NCBI GenBank assembly: GCA_037178975.1
Contig: JASJZH010000004.1
Location: forward strand, 9,052,001-9,116,000
DNA: 64,000 bases
From: Oscheius tipulae
Taxonomy: Eukaryota; Nematoda; Chromadorea; Rhabditida; Rhabditidae
Reading direction: 5' to 3'
Below are positions 1 to 11,371 of this stretch, in pieces (within the stretch, counting starts at the first letter, position 1; each line of letters starts with the position of its first letter). The notes under the pieces were generated by a model. It ran no database searches, was not told where the DNA came from, and saw only the letters and a list, made by a program, of their open reading frames with translations. Made by a program: the position numbers and the translations under genes.

Positions 1-2950
1 CCTGTCCCCGTGCGTAAGCGTAGAAAGTAGAATCGATAACCTCGTTTCATTGCGTCATTTGTATCTTATTCAGACCGAGGATTCCTTTTTCAGAACTACA
101 GGTTCATACGTTCCATCCTTTTAAGTTCTGTTGCCCCTCAACATTTGAACACAACAAACAGTCAATCGAATTACGGGATCAACAGTCTGAGAAAAATATT
201 GTTACCAACGTCACGGCCATACAATTATAGTTGAAGCGAAAACTCACACAATAGTGTTTGCTCTTCTGTTGGCTCCTTTGTGTTTCAGATCCTGTTCAAA
301 GTTGGGAATTTTAGCAGAAACAATTGTCAACAAAACAATAAGAAATGAAGATATCCTGTAGTCAAGCATCTCTGAAAACTGTTGTAAAACCATGAAGATT
401 AACCAAGAATTCAAATGAATACAAAAGAGTTAGCTTCTGAACATAACCAAGATCAAATCCTAACAGTAGGAGGTGTTCAAAAAGAAGTTGGTAAGGTGTG
501 ATGGAAAAGTACGCTGTCTGATAGGGTCGTCGCTAATGGGCAATTGAAAACCACAAAGATGTTACAACGGTCATCAAAGTTCGTTCCCAAAGGGGCCACT
601 AAATTGAAATGTCTCTAAAGAGGAATAAAAAGTGGGCTTTTCGAGGTGGTAGATGGCGGGGTGAAAGTGATGGTTACAAGTCAAGGTCATGGCTGCGAAC
701 CTAGTTTTGAACAAACAAGCGTGGTGCGAAAACTTCAATGGCAGTTTAAGATTTTAAGATTTCAATATTAGAGAGTCAAGCAGAAGAAAACAGCAGTAAG
801 ATTCCTTTGTCACTGTCCGACATCGTAGCTTCTTCTTCCTTGCATCTGCTGTTCACAAATGTCTGATTATGAGCTGGCGGAGGGTTTTATCAAGTTTTTG
901 TTACAAACCGATAAATGAGAAGCCATAAGAATGGCTGTTTCGGATCACTTTTTCGACCTTTGATATATTTGATGGGACCTGAAAACTAAGCAAAAATTTA
1001 TTTAAAAAAAATTTAACTTCCAAGGAAGAGTATAAACACGCCGCAAACGTTTATGGCGGCGCTCCGAACCTTCATAGAAAGCACCTTCAGTTGAAACAAA
1101 GATCGAGGGATACACAAAGGTTACAAAAAAAGGTGATGCCACCCGAGTTGGTAGAAGACATCTTTACTGGCATTACCTACAGCTTGTAAAGCACGGAATA
1201 GAAGAACAGTATGTTTGATAATCAGGAGAACACATTTAAAGAAGAGCTACTGCCGCTACAATGATCGTAACAAATCAGGTTTATAGCGACTGGAGAGAAT
1301 TCAGCGAAGGGCAACAGACGATTTAAAGGTCGCAGAAAAGTTTTGGGACGCCGGACGGGACTATCGCCAATAAGTGATGACAACCAGTCGCATAGATCGG
1401 GAGCGATCTATAAAAAAGAAACTAGAGTATGTTTCTTTGATGGTTAAAAGTTTCTACTCCTTTTTACTAATGTCATTTATTGGATATTGAAAAAAGTAAC
1501 TAGAACAATATACTTCATCAAATTACTTAAAATGCGCGACGCAAAATCGAAGTAATTTGTACGCGTGGAATACACTGTGATAAAGTCGGAGAAAAAAGGA
1601 GAGAGAAAGAAAAGCTAGCTTTGGTCTTACTGATATTTCAACTGTGAATCTGTAAATTCTTGGTATCTTTCCGTAGATGTTTTCATCCAGGAGAGGGGAG
1701 ACTTTGGAGGAACTTATATAACAAAGGAGCATCATACACTGGTAGAAACCCAGCCCCAGTTTAATGATTTTTTTTTGCTTCAACGGTAAAAGCTAGTGGT
1801 TGGTTACCAAACTGACCGAAATCGTTAATCAGTTAAAAACGAAACTGTTCGCTTCCCATCAGTGAGTCGAACAGTTTAAAACGGCTACAAATAACATTGA
1901 TTGTTTCGGCTGTAACCTTTAGCTAAAGACAGAGATCAGTTTCTCGGCAAGGGTCGCAGCACTTTTGGATTGTTCAGATCAGACTATATCGTAGATGTTT
2001 TCCAGACCAACCGGATAAATTTCGAACTTTGGAAGAAAACAACGCCTACTCACCTCCCGAGGTCATTTCCTCGTCACAATTGTTTCAAGACTGACTTCAA
2101 CTAATTTGTTTTCAGCGCTCGAAGAACCTCGAAGCAATAAGGACGGAGAACAGAGTCGTAGCCACACTTTTTCGTGAAAAGTCATTACGATTGTGGCAGG
2201 AACGGCCCAAGATAAGGACTGTGAAAACGAACTTGTTCCCAGAACGTTTGTTTTTTCTGTCAGTTTTAGAGGTCATTTCCTAGAAGGGAGACCGGAGATC
2301 CGTGCTGGAATTTGAAACCGTCTGAGGATCAGATGACGGCTACTCGTCTTGTCCCATCAAACATCGAGGCTGAGAATTCTGAAGAAGTTAGTGTAAGAAA
2401 GTTTTTCGGAAGACGGTACTTGCGTTCGTCGTACTGTGACCCAAGAATTCTTTGAAGACTGTACGAGAAAACGTTGTTTGATAGTTTCAACAGAGCCATC
2501 ATCAATTCTCTAACTACTGTACGTGATCAAGGCTCAAAAACAGGGAAGAGGAAGACTGCGGTGTTCCAAAACATTATCAACAGTTCATTTGGCTACCCAC
2601 AGGTGTCAGACCTCCGTCAATTGAGGCATTCTGCTGCGATCTCCCACACGGTACTTACATGAAAACTCATAACTTCCTCCTACTTAATCAAATAGGCTTC
2701 TCCTCTTCCTCTTCAAGACTGCTCTTCTTTGTCTCGTTCAAGATCTACGTGTGTGTTCTCTTCTGGGACTCATTAGTGTCCCATTTGAGCGGACACATTC
2801 AAAAAGTGAGGACGAGGGGCGGCGCCTGGATTCCTGGCTACTCCAGAGGCAGTCAGTCTTATTTTGTATGCAGCCCGGCTTGCAGCTTCTTTCCGAACAG
2901 CCAGTCCTATTAATAGTCCTCTTAATTGCAGTGAGACAAAGGATCAGAAG
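1..2950. other. Gene-poor stretch, no supported gene
   Basis: I see no reading frame with a recognisable domain, no convincing exon chain and no tRNA or rRNA signature. Short open frames (for example near 1523-1783 and 2474-2984) have no family resemblance and lack consistent splice signals. The last part, just before 2951, ends in a TTGCAG-like acceptor and probably holds the 5' untranslated or trans-splice region of the peptide gene that follows. Confidence 0.5.
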
Positions 2951-3942
2951 ATGCTTCGTGCTTTGGTCCTACTTGTTCTCCTGATGGCCGTCTCAATTAG
3001 TGCTATGCCGTCTTCAAATCTTAGAGGATACGGTGAGTTTTAGCAACAAAACCACTGCACGCTTTTTCATAAAAAAAGCTGAAACGGTCAGGGTAGAAGC
3101 TGCACTAACTTTGAACTTTTGTTTCTTTTAGAGATGTGGCCTCTAGATCTCGCCCTTGAAGAACTGGAACGAAAGTTGACTAAAGGCTGAGAAACGGTGA
3201 TTATGTTCCAGTCTACTTTAGACTGTTCACTAGACCGAACTGCAAGCATGTTCTCTAATTTGCACAATATCCTATCAGAAATAGCAGTCGGTGCAGTGTC
3301 TGATGCAAAATCACATAATCAATTAGGAAACACCCACCCCGTATACACCCTTGTAAATAGTCTCAACTTTCAACGCTAAGTCACTTATAAGATCGGCAGT
3401 GATTGGATATGACCATGTTTAATATTGAAAAGATTCTTTTCCAAACATCCTTTACACTTTACTCTTCAACGTAATAAGACGAGTGCTTTCGCCATGTCCC
3501 TAACGCCAATCATAAGCCAATGCATTTTAAACAGGTACTCTAGCACAATCTTATCTGTTTCTATCCTTCCTTTTAGTTTTGCTTTCCTTCCCGTCATTAG
3601 TCGAGCGCTGCTTCTTTCCTCATTTTCAAAATGAATATTTAATAATTTCCGTTTATTGCTCGTTAATAACTTCCGAATCATGTTAGCATTAGACCCCTAT
3701 AAAAAATTAATTCTTTCAATTGACAGAGTGCGGGACCTCACATGACGGCCCTTTTACGCGAGTCCGCAGTTCCTAGCCAGCCGGAACTGCTTTCCGGGAG
3801 CAGCCAATCGTGGAAAATGACAAACTGACATTTTTTTTTAGGAAACTACGGGCCAGCATGGCTTCGAAAAATGTACAAGCCTGATGGAATGGTGAATTTC
3901 GAATCCGCTGTCGTCCCTATTAATCTAGACGTGTTACAATGA
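2951..3942 (+). CDS. Small secreted peptide precursor with two candidate last exons
   Basis: Exon 1 (2951-3032) encodes a clear signal peptide beginning MLRALVLLVLLMAVSISAMP. It ends after one base of a codon at a GTGAG donor. Two downstream acceptors fit that phase. Exon 2a (3132-3190) adds EMWPLDLALEELERKLTKG and a TGA. Exon 2b (3842-3942) follows a T9AG acceptor, adds about 33 residues starting GNYGPAWLRK, and has its TGA seven bases before an AATAAA at 3949-3954. The product would be a secreted peptide of about 47 or 60 residues, the size of a neuropeptide or hormone precursor. I do not recognise the family and see no obvious dibasic-flanked repeat peptides. The 5' side ends in a TTGCAG, a plausible cis or spliced-leader acceptor. 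The signal peptide is seen; the alternative use of 2a and 2b is inferred. Confidence 0.55.
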
Positions 3943-4383
3943 AGACTGAATAAAATATTGTTGACTTGAAGTCCAGTGTTCTGACGATATTCAGAGACCG
4001 AAAGTCCGAGAGCTATGCTTTTTTCCAGAATGATAGAGTTTCATAAGTATTCAATGTACAAAACACAGTTAACAGAAGGTGAAAAATAGCGGTTTAATAG
4101 AAACAACGGCATACTTTGAGAATTAATCAAAATCAAAACCAAGATTACACTAGCTTTCAAGCCACATAGGGTCAAACTCGTGTTCGGTTAGAAAGTCAGA
4201 AATAATTTTACAATATTCACCGGGATCGCGTGGATACAAACGATCTACGAGAGCACTATAATCCACGACGGTATATTTTTTTAAAAATCTTGCTACCAAT
4301 GCAAAATTACGAATAAAGTAAAGAAAGCTGACTACAATATGGTCCAATTGGAATTTGCATGGAAAACAGAAAAGGTCAACAAA

Positions 4384-5809
4384 TCAATCACGAATGCGTA
4401 CAAACAAAAGTTTCTCATTTGGGAGCATGATGAAAAAGATGGAGACTGACTCTCTGATTCCATCTTCGTCTGGAGGCACGATTTTGTCGAACATTTTGAC
4501 CAAACCGTTTACATTCTTGGAAGCAGTGAGGTCGCTATCTTCTTTGGGCAACGACATACATTCCAGCTTTTCTAGTCCATGAATACTGCTGTGCTAAAGA
4601 GATTGAGTTAGCAATGTCGTCAGGGCTAAAGTTTACAAATTGTAATTCTTAGGCGCATGAAATACATCTAGCTATTAGATGTTTTGTACATAAACGTGTA
4701 GCGAACGTATGCACGCTGAAAGTTTAGCGCTCCGCGTCTAGAATGAGTAACTACAGTCCATGGCTTTCGAGCGCTCTTTCGAGAGAGACTAGGTGAAGCA
4801 TACGTGACTAATTCACAAATAATCTCACCTGTAGAAACTTGGCCAACTTTGTATCGATTTCGTCACCATCAACTCCATTAATACTAAAAACGTTGCTCCA
4901 CCGGAAGCGGTCAAAGATGATAAAATCGAGAGACGCTTCAGTGACATGAAATTCACGAAAAGAAACATCAGTACAGTACTAAAAGTACTCTGCTATCTCG
5001 AACCAATACTCTTGACTCACAATGGGAAGATCTTGCACAATCTCTGGGCACGAATGTAGCATTTTGACATCGTAGAAAAGAGCAAGTTGGTCTTTGACCA
5101 GATACCATAAAGCTGCAGTAAGCTCAGGACTCGGGCACTTCAGTTCCAAAGTTTCGCATTGTAGAAGGATTCCAGGAGAAAAGTTCTCTATCAAAGTGAG
5201 AAGATCCTCTTTGATTTTGACAGTCTAAAAACAATGTTCCACATTGTGAAAACTTCCAACCATGACAATCTTCCGGAAAAGCGTGCAACTCAATTGAACA
5301 GCCGGCAAATAACATTCGTATCTCTCGTCTTCGTATATTGAAACGAGACTGCGAATTGTATCTGAGTCACTGTCAGAGTTTTCTTCTTCACTGTCAGACA
5401 CGGGTTCGGAATCATCCTCATCAACCAGGGCGAAATATTCTTTTCGATCTACTAAACACCAGCTTACTATGGAAAACATCTAAGTTTTTACTAACATTTT
5501 TAAAATTGATGCATACCACTTTTTTAGAAGAAAGATACGGCCATACGTCTGGAATACAAACCACCTTGACGCTCAGTTGCGATAATTCCGTAGCCCTGAT
5601 TTTCTTCTGGTTGTAATAGACAAAATGGTCCATCTTTTTACAAGTTCTTCGCAGACGAGTCAGAGCTTCAGCAAACACCTGGAAAAAATCACTGAACCAA
5701 TAGTAAATCATCTGACAATGAATCTTGACACTGAACAACATGAACATACCTTTTGCATAACCTGTAAAAGATGTTCGTTTAGAAGTGAACTGATGGGAAA
5801 GGGCTCCAT
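4384..5809 (-). CDS. F-box protein with FTH/DUF38-like C-terminal domain
   Basis: Inferred exon chain from ATG at 5809. An F-box-like N-terminus (MEPFPISSLLNEHLLQVMQK, then a basic RLRRTCKKM segment) leads to an acidic Ser/Asp/Glu tract (about 5340-5430). The C-terminal part has the style of nematode FTH/DUF38 domains: a LKCPSPELTAAL segment, then a FHVTEASLDFIIFDRF segment. Family members are thought to be substrate adaptors for SCF ubiquitin ligases. Introns of 36-42 nt restore phase at each join. The model stops at TGA 4384-4386, but an open frame at 4150-4347 (minus) contains an IRNFALVARFL segment that could be a further C-terminal exon; I found no join that keeps phase. The start follows a TTTCAG acceptor. 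The family call is by motif style, not alignment. Confidence 0.6.
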
Positions 5810-6059
5810 TTTTATCTGAATGGTCTGAAAGCAAACACCAAGTTGCTGAATGTGATACTGGCACAAAAATATAGGTATATGTAATCAGAAGAAATTTCAA
5901 ATGCGTTAATCGATAGACCGAAACAGTTTTGATTGAAAAGAAAGGATGCTGCTTCGGTCTTTTCACTGTCAATAGCACAGATAACGCCGCACAGTCAGTG
6001 AAGAATAAACACACAAAACCATAAGCCTTGTGCAAAAATCTTTATTAACAGGAGAGAAT

Positions 6060-7174
6060 TTAATATCCAGGAGCAAGACGGGGATTGGGGCAGTGATCGC
6101 AAGATCCAGGAGCTCCATTGTCTCCGTTGGGTCCAGGAGATCCAGCTTGCCCGTTCTGTCCGGGCTGTCCAGGGCTGCCAGGGAGACCTGGTGGTCCAGC
6201 TTGACCAACCTTTCCGTCCTCTCCAGGTCCACCAGGGGGGCCGGACGGTCCAGGTGGTCCAGGACGTCCAGGGGCTCCGGGTCTTCCGGGAGGTCCAACC
6301 TCAGTACGGTAGCTCCCAGGTTCACCAGGAGGTCCAGGACGTCCGGCCTGTCCGGGCTGTCCAGGCATTCCGGGGTTTCCACGTGCACCCTGGTCTCCGG
6401 GCTTTCCGTCCTCTCCGTTGTTTCCAGGCGGGCCGGGTGGTCCATCAGGTCCAGGAGGTCCCTTCGGACCGGCATCTCCTGGAGGTGCTTCGCAAGGACA
6501 CTGGGGTGGGAACAGGCTCTGAGGATCCGGTCCAGGCGGGGCAGGGGGTCCAGGAGGTCCAATCTCTCCGGGAGTTCCATCTATACCATCAACTCCATCG
6601 CGACCAGCATCTCCAGCCTGTCCAGGAGGACCACGGTGGCAAGTACAACATCCTCCACCAGTGTTGCTGGCAACCTCAACAGCAGCCGAAGGGTTGTCGT
6701 ATCCGACTGGCTGGTCACGAAGCTCCTGATCGTGCAGACGACGGGCCCAGAAGTCGGCTAGAGTATCTCTGAATCGGTATTAATAAGGTGGAATTGAGGA
6801 TAGGTACCTCTTCTCGAGACGCCTGTGGGAAAGAACAATGTCGGCAAGCCTGTTCACATCACGCTTTCCTCCAGTTTCAATGTCAAGCATCTCTCTCCAC
6901 ATGTCACGGGCACGGGCCTGAAAAGAGACGTACAGATGTAGTATAAAGAAGATACTCGAATGCTTTGAAACTGCGCGATTTCGGATATTAGTCATAGTGT
7001 AAGAATGATTACCTGACAGAACTCCAAATCGAGTTGAACCTGAGACTCCAGAGTCTGAATATAGTGCAGGACCAGAGGGAAGGTGAGAAGACATGAACTG
7101 AGAGCAACAGTCGAAAAGACAACAGCTGCAAAGGCGACGGGACGCAACGATCGTCGCTTCTCGTCGTCCGACAT
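6060..7174 (-). CDS. Cuticle collagen (SQT-1/ROL-6-like group)
   Basis: Three exons. Exon 1 starts at [12 protein letters not shown] and has the cytoplasmic/transmembrane anchor of nematode cuticle collagens ([18 protein letters not shown]). A 39-nt intron separates the second and third exons. The third carries Gly-X-Y repeats in two main blocks, interrupted by a short [10 protein letters not shown] segment, with CCTC before and CDHC after the triple-helical region, ending [10 protein letters not shown]. Cysteine clusters flanking the Gly-X-Y blocks and the CPxPRxAPGY end resemble the SQT-1/ROL-6 group. A longer in-frame start exists upstream (about 7222), but MSDDEK is the usual type of cuticle-collagen start and sits about 37 bp below a TATA motif. 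The product would be a secreted structural protein of the cuticle. The exact paralogue cannot be named. Confidence 0.9.
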
Positions 7175-7210
7175 GACTGGCGCCAATCCGCTCCCCTCCA
7201 TCCTACAGCT

Positions 7211-7216
7211 CTTATA
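7211..7216 (-). promoter_or_regulatory. TATA-like box of collagen gene
   Basis: TATAAG on the minus strand, about 37 bp upstream of the collagen start codon, in otherwise GC-rich sequence. Position and sequence suggest a core promoter; transcription start not known. Confidence 0.4.
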
Positions 7217-8344
7217 GCCCAAGGGGGCCGGTATGCCGTTCCGCCGCGGTGACCGTCTCTCAGATCTCCCGTTTTGGCGCGCTCTCTCCGCTCTAAGTAA
7301 GAAGTCTCACGGGCAATGCCAAAGAGAGATGATGTTTTGAGAGAACTGCAGATTGAAGCATTGTAAAGGGGCTAAAGGACGTGACTCACGGTTAATTTGC
7401 TAAGAGTAAGAAAAAATTTTCACTGTTCTGTTTTAAAAATACAGCATTTGAACTGAATTCAAACAAATAACAATGTTTACTGTTCAGGCTACTTTCCATT
7501 GTATTCTGCGAAACTAACTTTTGATTGTTCATCTGGGCGTGAAGATTCCTCCCTCGGTTAGATATGCTCTCACGATAATCTACGAGTAGCCTTTTTCGTA
7601 CTTCTTTTTATGTCAAACTGCGTTAATTGAAAGCACTTCTCGTCATATTGTAATCGAAAAAGTCGTCTGATTAACTAGACCTTTGTGCATGTCTGGTTGG
7701 CCCATGCTCCCCTCTTTTTACGAGTTTGTCGTCACAAGCATTACTATCTCATATTTACAAGCTAAAGTGTGTGAAGGGGAGCTTCAGTCGCGATTAATCC
7801 TGTAAGTTTTTCTGCTGTTGGTAATTCAGCAAAGAATAGTAAGCGAACCATCCTCACACTTCCTATACACCTAGTGATGATGCTTAGCATCTTTTTATCT
7901 GTCTGCCTGTGTTACAACCGAAAAAAATCTGTATGAGTTCTGTTGAACTAAGCGTAGTTCAACTGGAATCAAGGCTATCATTTCTTTCCAAAAATACTTA
8001 TTCATGTTTCAGTGTCACAGACATCTGGCTGATTACACAGTCTTCAATGGCAATAACTGTTTTTACTGACCAGTTTAAGCTTCACTGGTCATTGTTCACA
8101 TTTGTGCCCAACCGAAACTAAGGGTTCTCTGATCCCAATAACCACATTGTGGAAAAGTACCCTGTGTGAATCGGTGACCCTGGGAAAAGTTCTCATGAAA
8201 ACATTAGGGTCACGGATCGCTTTAACTTCCTTCTGAACTGCTCAGATTTCTGTGCTCTCTATTTCTGAAAAGTGAAACTGTTTTCCGATTTATTTGTTTA
8301 ATCGAATGCTTCTAGACGACTGACTTGGTATCGAACATCAATAG
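7217..8344. other. Intergenic region between divergent genes
   Basis: This lies between a minus-strand collagen and a plus-strand chemoreceptor, so it should contain both promoters. I see no further coding exon or RNA gene. The GC-rich block next to the collagen (about 7220-7300) is compositionally different from the AT-rich remainder. Confidence 0.4.
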
Positions 8345-9977
8345 ATGGCAATGGGTGAAGCAGCCTTCGTAGCCTGTCGTATTCACGATGTTGCTGTTAC
8401 CTCTACTTCCGTTTTCTGCAATATTTTTGTTCTATATGTAGCTGCTTTGAAATCCAAAAAGCACGACACATACAGACACTATCTACTCGTCTGTTCTCTT
8501 TTGAATATAGCCTACTCGCTGATTATGTTCCTAATTGATCCGGTAAGAATATCAAAACAGCTTTTGGAAACCTAACTCAGGAAATACATGCTGACACTGA
8601 AATTGTGATACTGTATTCGGATCAGACAATATTTCATCGCGAGGTAGGGGAAACGATTCTGCTTCTGTTCTGGACACTGTCTCCACTACTTCTTCTCGCT
8701 ACAACGATACAGTTTATATACAGATACGTGGCTATTTGTAGGTGAGGAAGCGTGTGAAAATATGTTAGTGCTCAAAACCACACTCGGGAGTGGCTTTCCC
8801 GTACCATCTCTGGGCGCGCTATAAGGGCATCGATTTTTAGCTGTTTTTGAGCGACAGGCTGCCCGACTACAAGTAATTTGTTTGCTCTTCCGGACTTTCA
8901 GGATGTTTCCTGCTAAACTGATCACAATCCAAAGGCCTTCTTGTGCTTCCCGGGAATCGTCTATTATTGTTTTTCTAGATGTTTTCCAGTTGTATAAGAC
9001 TTTTTCAGAAAGCACTGCCAATCTAATTCCATTCATATACTCCCGGTGATTTCTATCCTTCTCTTTCTATTCTTTGGCTTTGCAACTTTCAAATATCTCG
9101 GAACCGGAAAGCATCTGGAAGACGATCTCTACGATCATATGATGAATGTACATAACGTTGATGTTAGAATAGTTTCCATGATTGGACTCGAAATGCTAGT
9201 ATGTCGAAGTCTCCAAGCTGTTAAATTTAGCTTTCAGGACGAAGGTGTTTGGGTGATTCCTGCCCTGCTCTTTATCGGAGGATTGTTTGGTTCCTACATT
9301 CTAATGACACTCATTATGATTTTCTGTCTCAGTGCAATCTACAGAAAATGGTACCATCACTACAGTGCAGCTACAGCTGTGCAAGTGCAGATTGTGAAAA
9401 CACTGGTCGTTCAGGCATGTTACTTGATATTGCATTAGTGAACATATTTTCAGGGAATCGCCCCTCTACTCTTCAATTTAGTACCAATAATGTTGTTTAT
9501 TGTACTGCCACTGACCGGTATGCATCTCTCCGATTACATTCATCTCGTATTATCGAGTAAGTAAACCATAAATACGTTAAAATAGAAACTCGGATAGTCC
9601 ATAAAACTAGCTTATGTAAGTTATTCATTATCTGAAAAATCTTTACATCCTTGTGACTGTTTTTGCGGTGTACAAGCTGCATTTAACAGCATTTCCAATC
9701 ATTCATTAATCTTTTTGCAAATCTGATTTTCATGCAGAACACAAGAAGTCCTTCAATCTAATGTGATCAAATGGGAATATCAAGCCAATTTTCAGTAATC
9801 GCTTGGCTTCCTCTGGTTAGTGCTTTAGCAACACTGCTTCTTATTCGGCAGTACAAACTACGCTTCTACGCATTTCTGTGCTGCAGAAGTGATGCCACAA
9901 TCACGAGTCTTAGCTCTAGAATTGGAGCCACATCTACCTCCAGAAACACAGTCCGCACGCTACAGACTGGTCGATAA
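8345..9977 (+). CDS. Seven-transmembrane chemoreceptor (Str superfamily)
   Basis: Six exons can be chained without a stop. Exon 1 runs to ...MFLIDP at 8542. A 38-nt intron leads to EIHADTEIVILYSDQ, then IQFIYRYVAICR, the YRY-type motif that closes TM3 in Str-superfamily receptors. Further hydrophobic segments follow (ILPVISILLFLFFGF, FIGGLFGSYILMTLIMIF), then a VQVQIVKTLVVQ loop before TM6, TM7 and a Ser/Thr-rich cytoplasmic tail ending LQTGR. The intron after LVVQ begins GCATGT and ends TTTCAG (41 nt), a GC-AG intron; no GT donor keeps the frame there. The final intron (about 9557-9796) ends at AATTTTCAG before IIAWLPLVSA. The second Met (8351) is an equally good start. Expected role: odorant or pheromone detection in sensory neurons. 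Confidence 0.75.
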
Positions 9978-11371
9978 GGAAGTCCTTATTGTTTCTCATG
10001 CTTGAGAAGTGTAACTAATGAACTATATATCACATCAGTACGTTACATAGTTTGAACAGTTAGCATAGAGAGATAAATCAAAACGTTCAATGGAACAGTG
10101 TTCTATCAATATTTCCAATCATCTAGCTGCTATTAAAAGATTCACAACAGGTCGCATAATCAATCTTTTCTTATTTCTTCAGTGCCACACAATACATATA
10201 TGACAAGTTTCTTGTTGGCATCACACCTACAGAGAGTGAACAACAACCCCATAAAGAACGCAACGATGATATATTTTTTTTCGATAAGACGGTGCTGATT
10301 TCCTGGCTCGTCATCTATTAGTCTGTTTCCGATTTATTGCCGTTCAAAGAAAACTCCTCTGTTTCGTGCGTTCCTACTCCCTCATTAGAATCCATTGTCT
10401 CGTGTGTCACATTCGGAGACACCCGCGACATACTGGATTTGGAACCTCACAGAGACAGAGGAAAGAGAAAGGGACGGCCAGAGGCAGACAGTGGATGGTC
10501 AGAGATGCAGAGTAGGGGTCGGGGAAGGGAGAACCTTCTCTCTCTCTCTCTCCTATACTAGGGTTCATGGGTCGCATCAATTTGCATTCAGTCCATCTAT
10601 TCAACATCGAAAAATCAATTTGAGTGGGTTAGAGACATGTTTTCCACTTGAAAATTTGCATTTTTCCTCTTTCGGTGCTCCCGAATATTGATCTTAGCTT
10701 TTTAAGTGTCCCTTTCTCAGATTTCCATGATATTATAAGCGATATTTAAAAAAAAAAAAAACTAGTTTTCTCTTTTCTATTTACGTTCAAAATTCTCTGG
10801 TAACCATCAAGGCTTTTGCAACAGGTCGTTTTTGATGTTTTCGAGGGAGAGTTATCCCGAATTTTATGTTTACTGAAGAATTTTTCACTTTCTTTTGAGA
10901 TCCGCTTTTTCATTTTTACACAATTCTCAATTTTTATGTTTGCGGTTTTCCGAGTTTATACAAAACAAGAGAACATTTCCGGTAAAATATCGATTTCGTG
11001 TACCGTAGTAATCGTGCTCCTTGACATTTGAACGTCTTACAGAATAATGAACTTTTTTTCCTTTTCTTCTCTTTTCGATTTCAGCAACATTTTGCACCGC
11101 TATTGAGAGCGGCACTGATCGAAATGCCCGTCACTCTCCCTCAGTCCATCTCTCCTCTCTTTTCCCCGCCAGGAGGCGGTCCTAATTAAGACCTCTGCTG
11201 TTTCTTTCGCTTTTTTTTTTGGAAAAATTCTATATGACACATATTTTTCAGAAATCTTCTCGAGTGGGACCAGATTCGCAGTATTAACTATGTAACAGAG
11301 TAGACGAGATTATTTTAAAAATTAAACAAGTGAGTGTTTGCTATTGATTCTGTGTAATTTGGTCATTTAGT
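9978..11371. other. Intergenic region upstream of the WDFY3-like gene
   Basis: No supported gene. It holds a short TC repeat at 10537-10552, a run of A residues near 10750 and pyrimidine-rich sequence. The last few hundred bases presumably contain the promoter and leader of the large gene that starts at 11372. Confidence 0.45.
10537..10552. repeat. TC dinucleotide microsatellite
   Basis: Eight perfect TC units within a purine/pyrimidine-skewed stretch. Nothing else links it to a function. Confidence 0.8.

Noticed and set aside
3750..3815. Hairpin GCAGTTCC...GGAACTGC as a possible ncRNA
   Set aside because: Eight perfect pairs with a short loop, but no extended stem, no conservation evidence; lies in the intron upstream of exon 2b.
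5969..6580. Second minus-strand frame within the collagen
   Set aside because: Out-of-frame reading of the same repeats (Asp/Leu/Arg-rich), without collagen features.
6030..6772. Long plus-strand open frames overlapping the collagen
   Set aside because: Antisense shadows of the Gly-X-Y repeat; their Arg/Ser-rich composition is the complement of GGN-CCN codons and no splice or start context supports them.
8686..9036. Minus-strand 116-codon open frame
   Set aside because: It overlaps an intron and flanking exons of the plus-strand chemoreceptor and has no domain or splice context.
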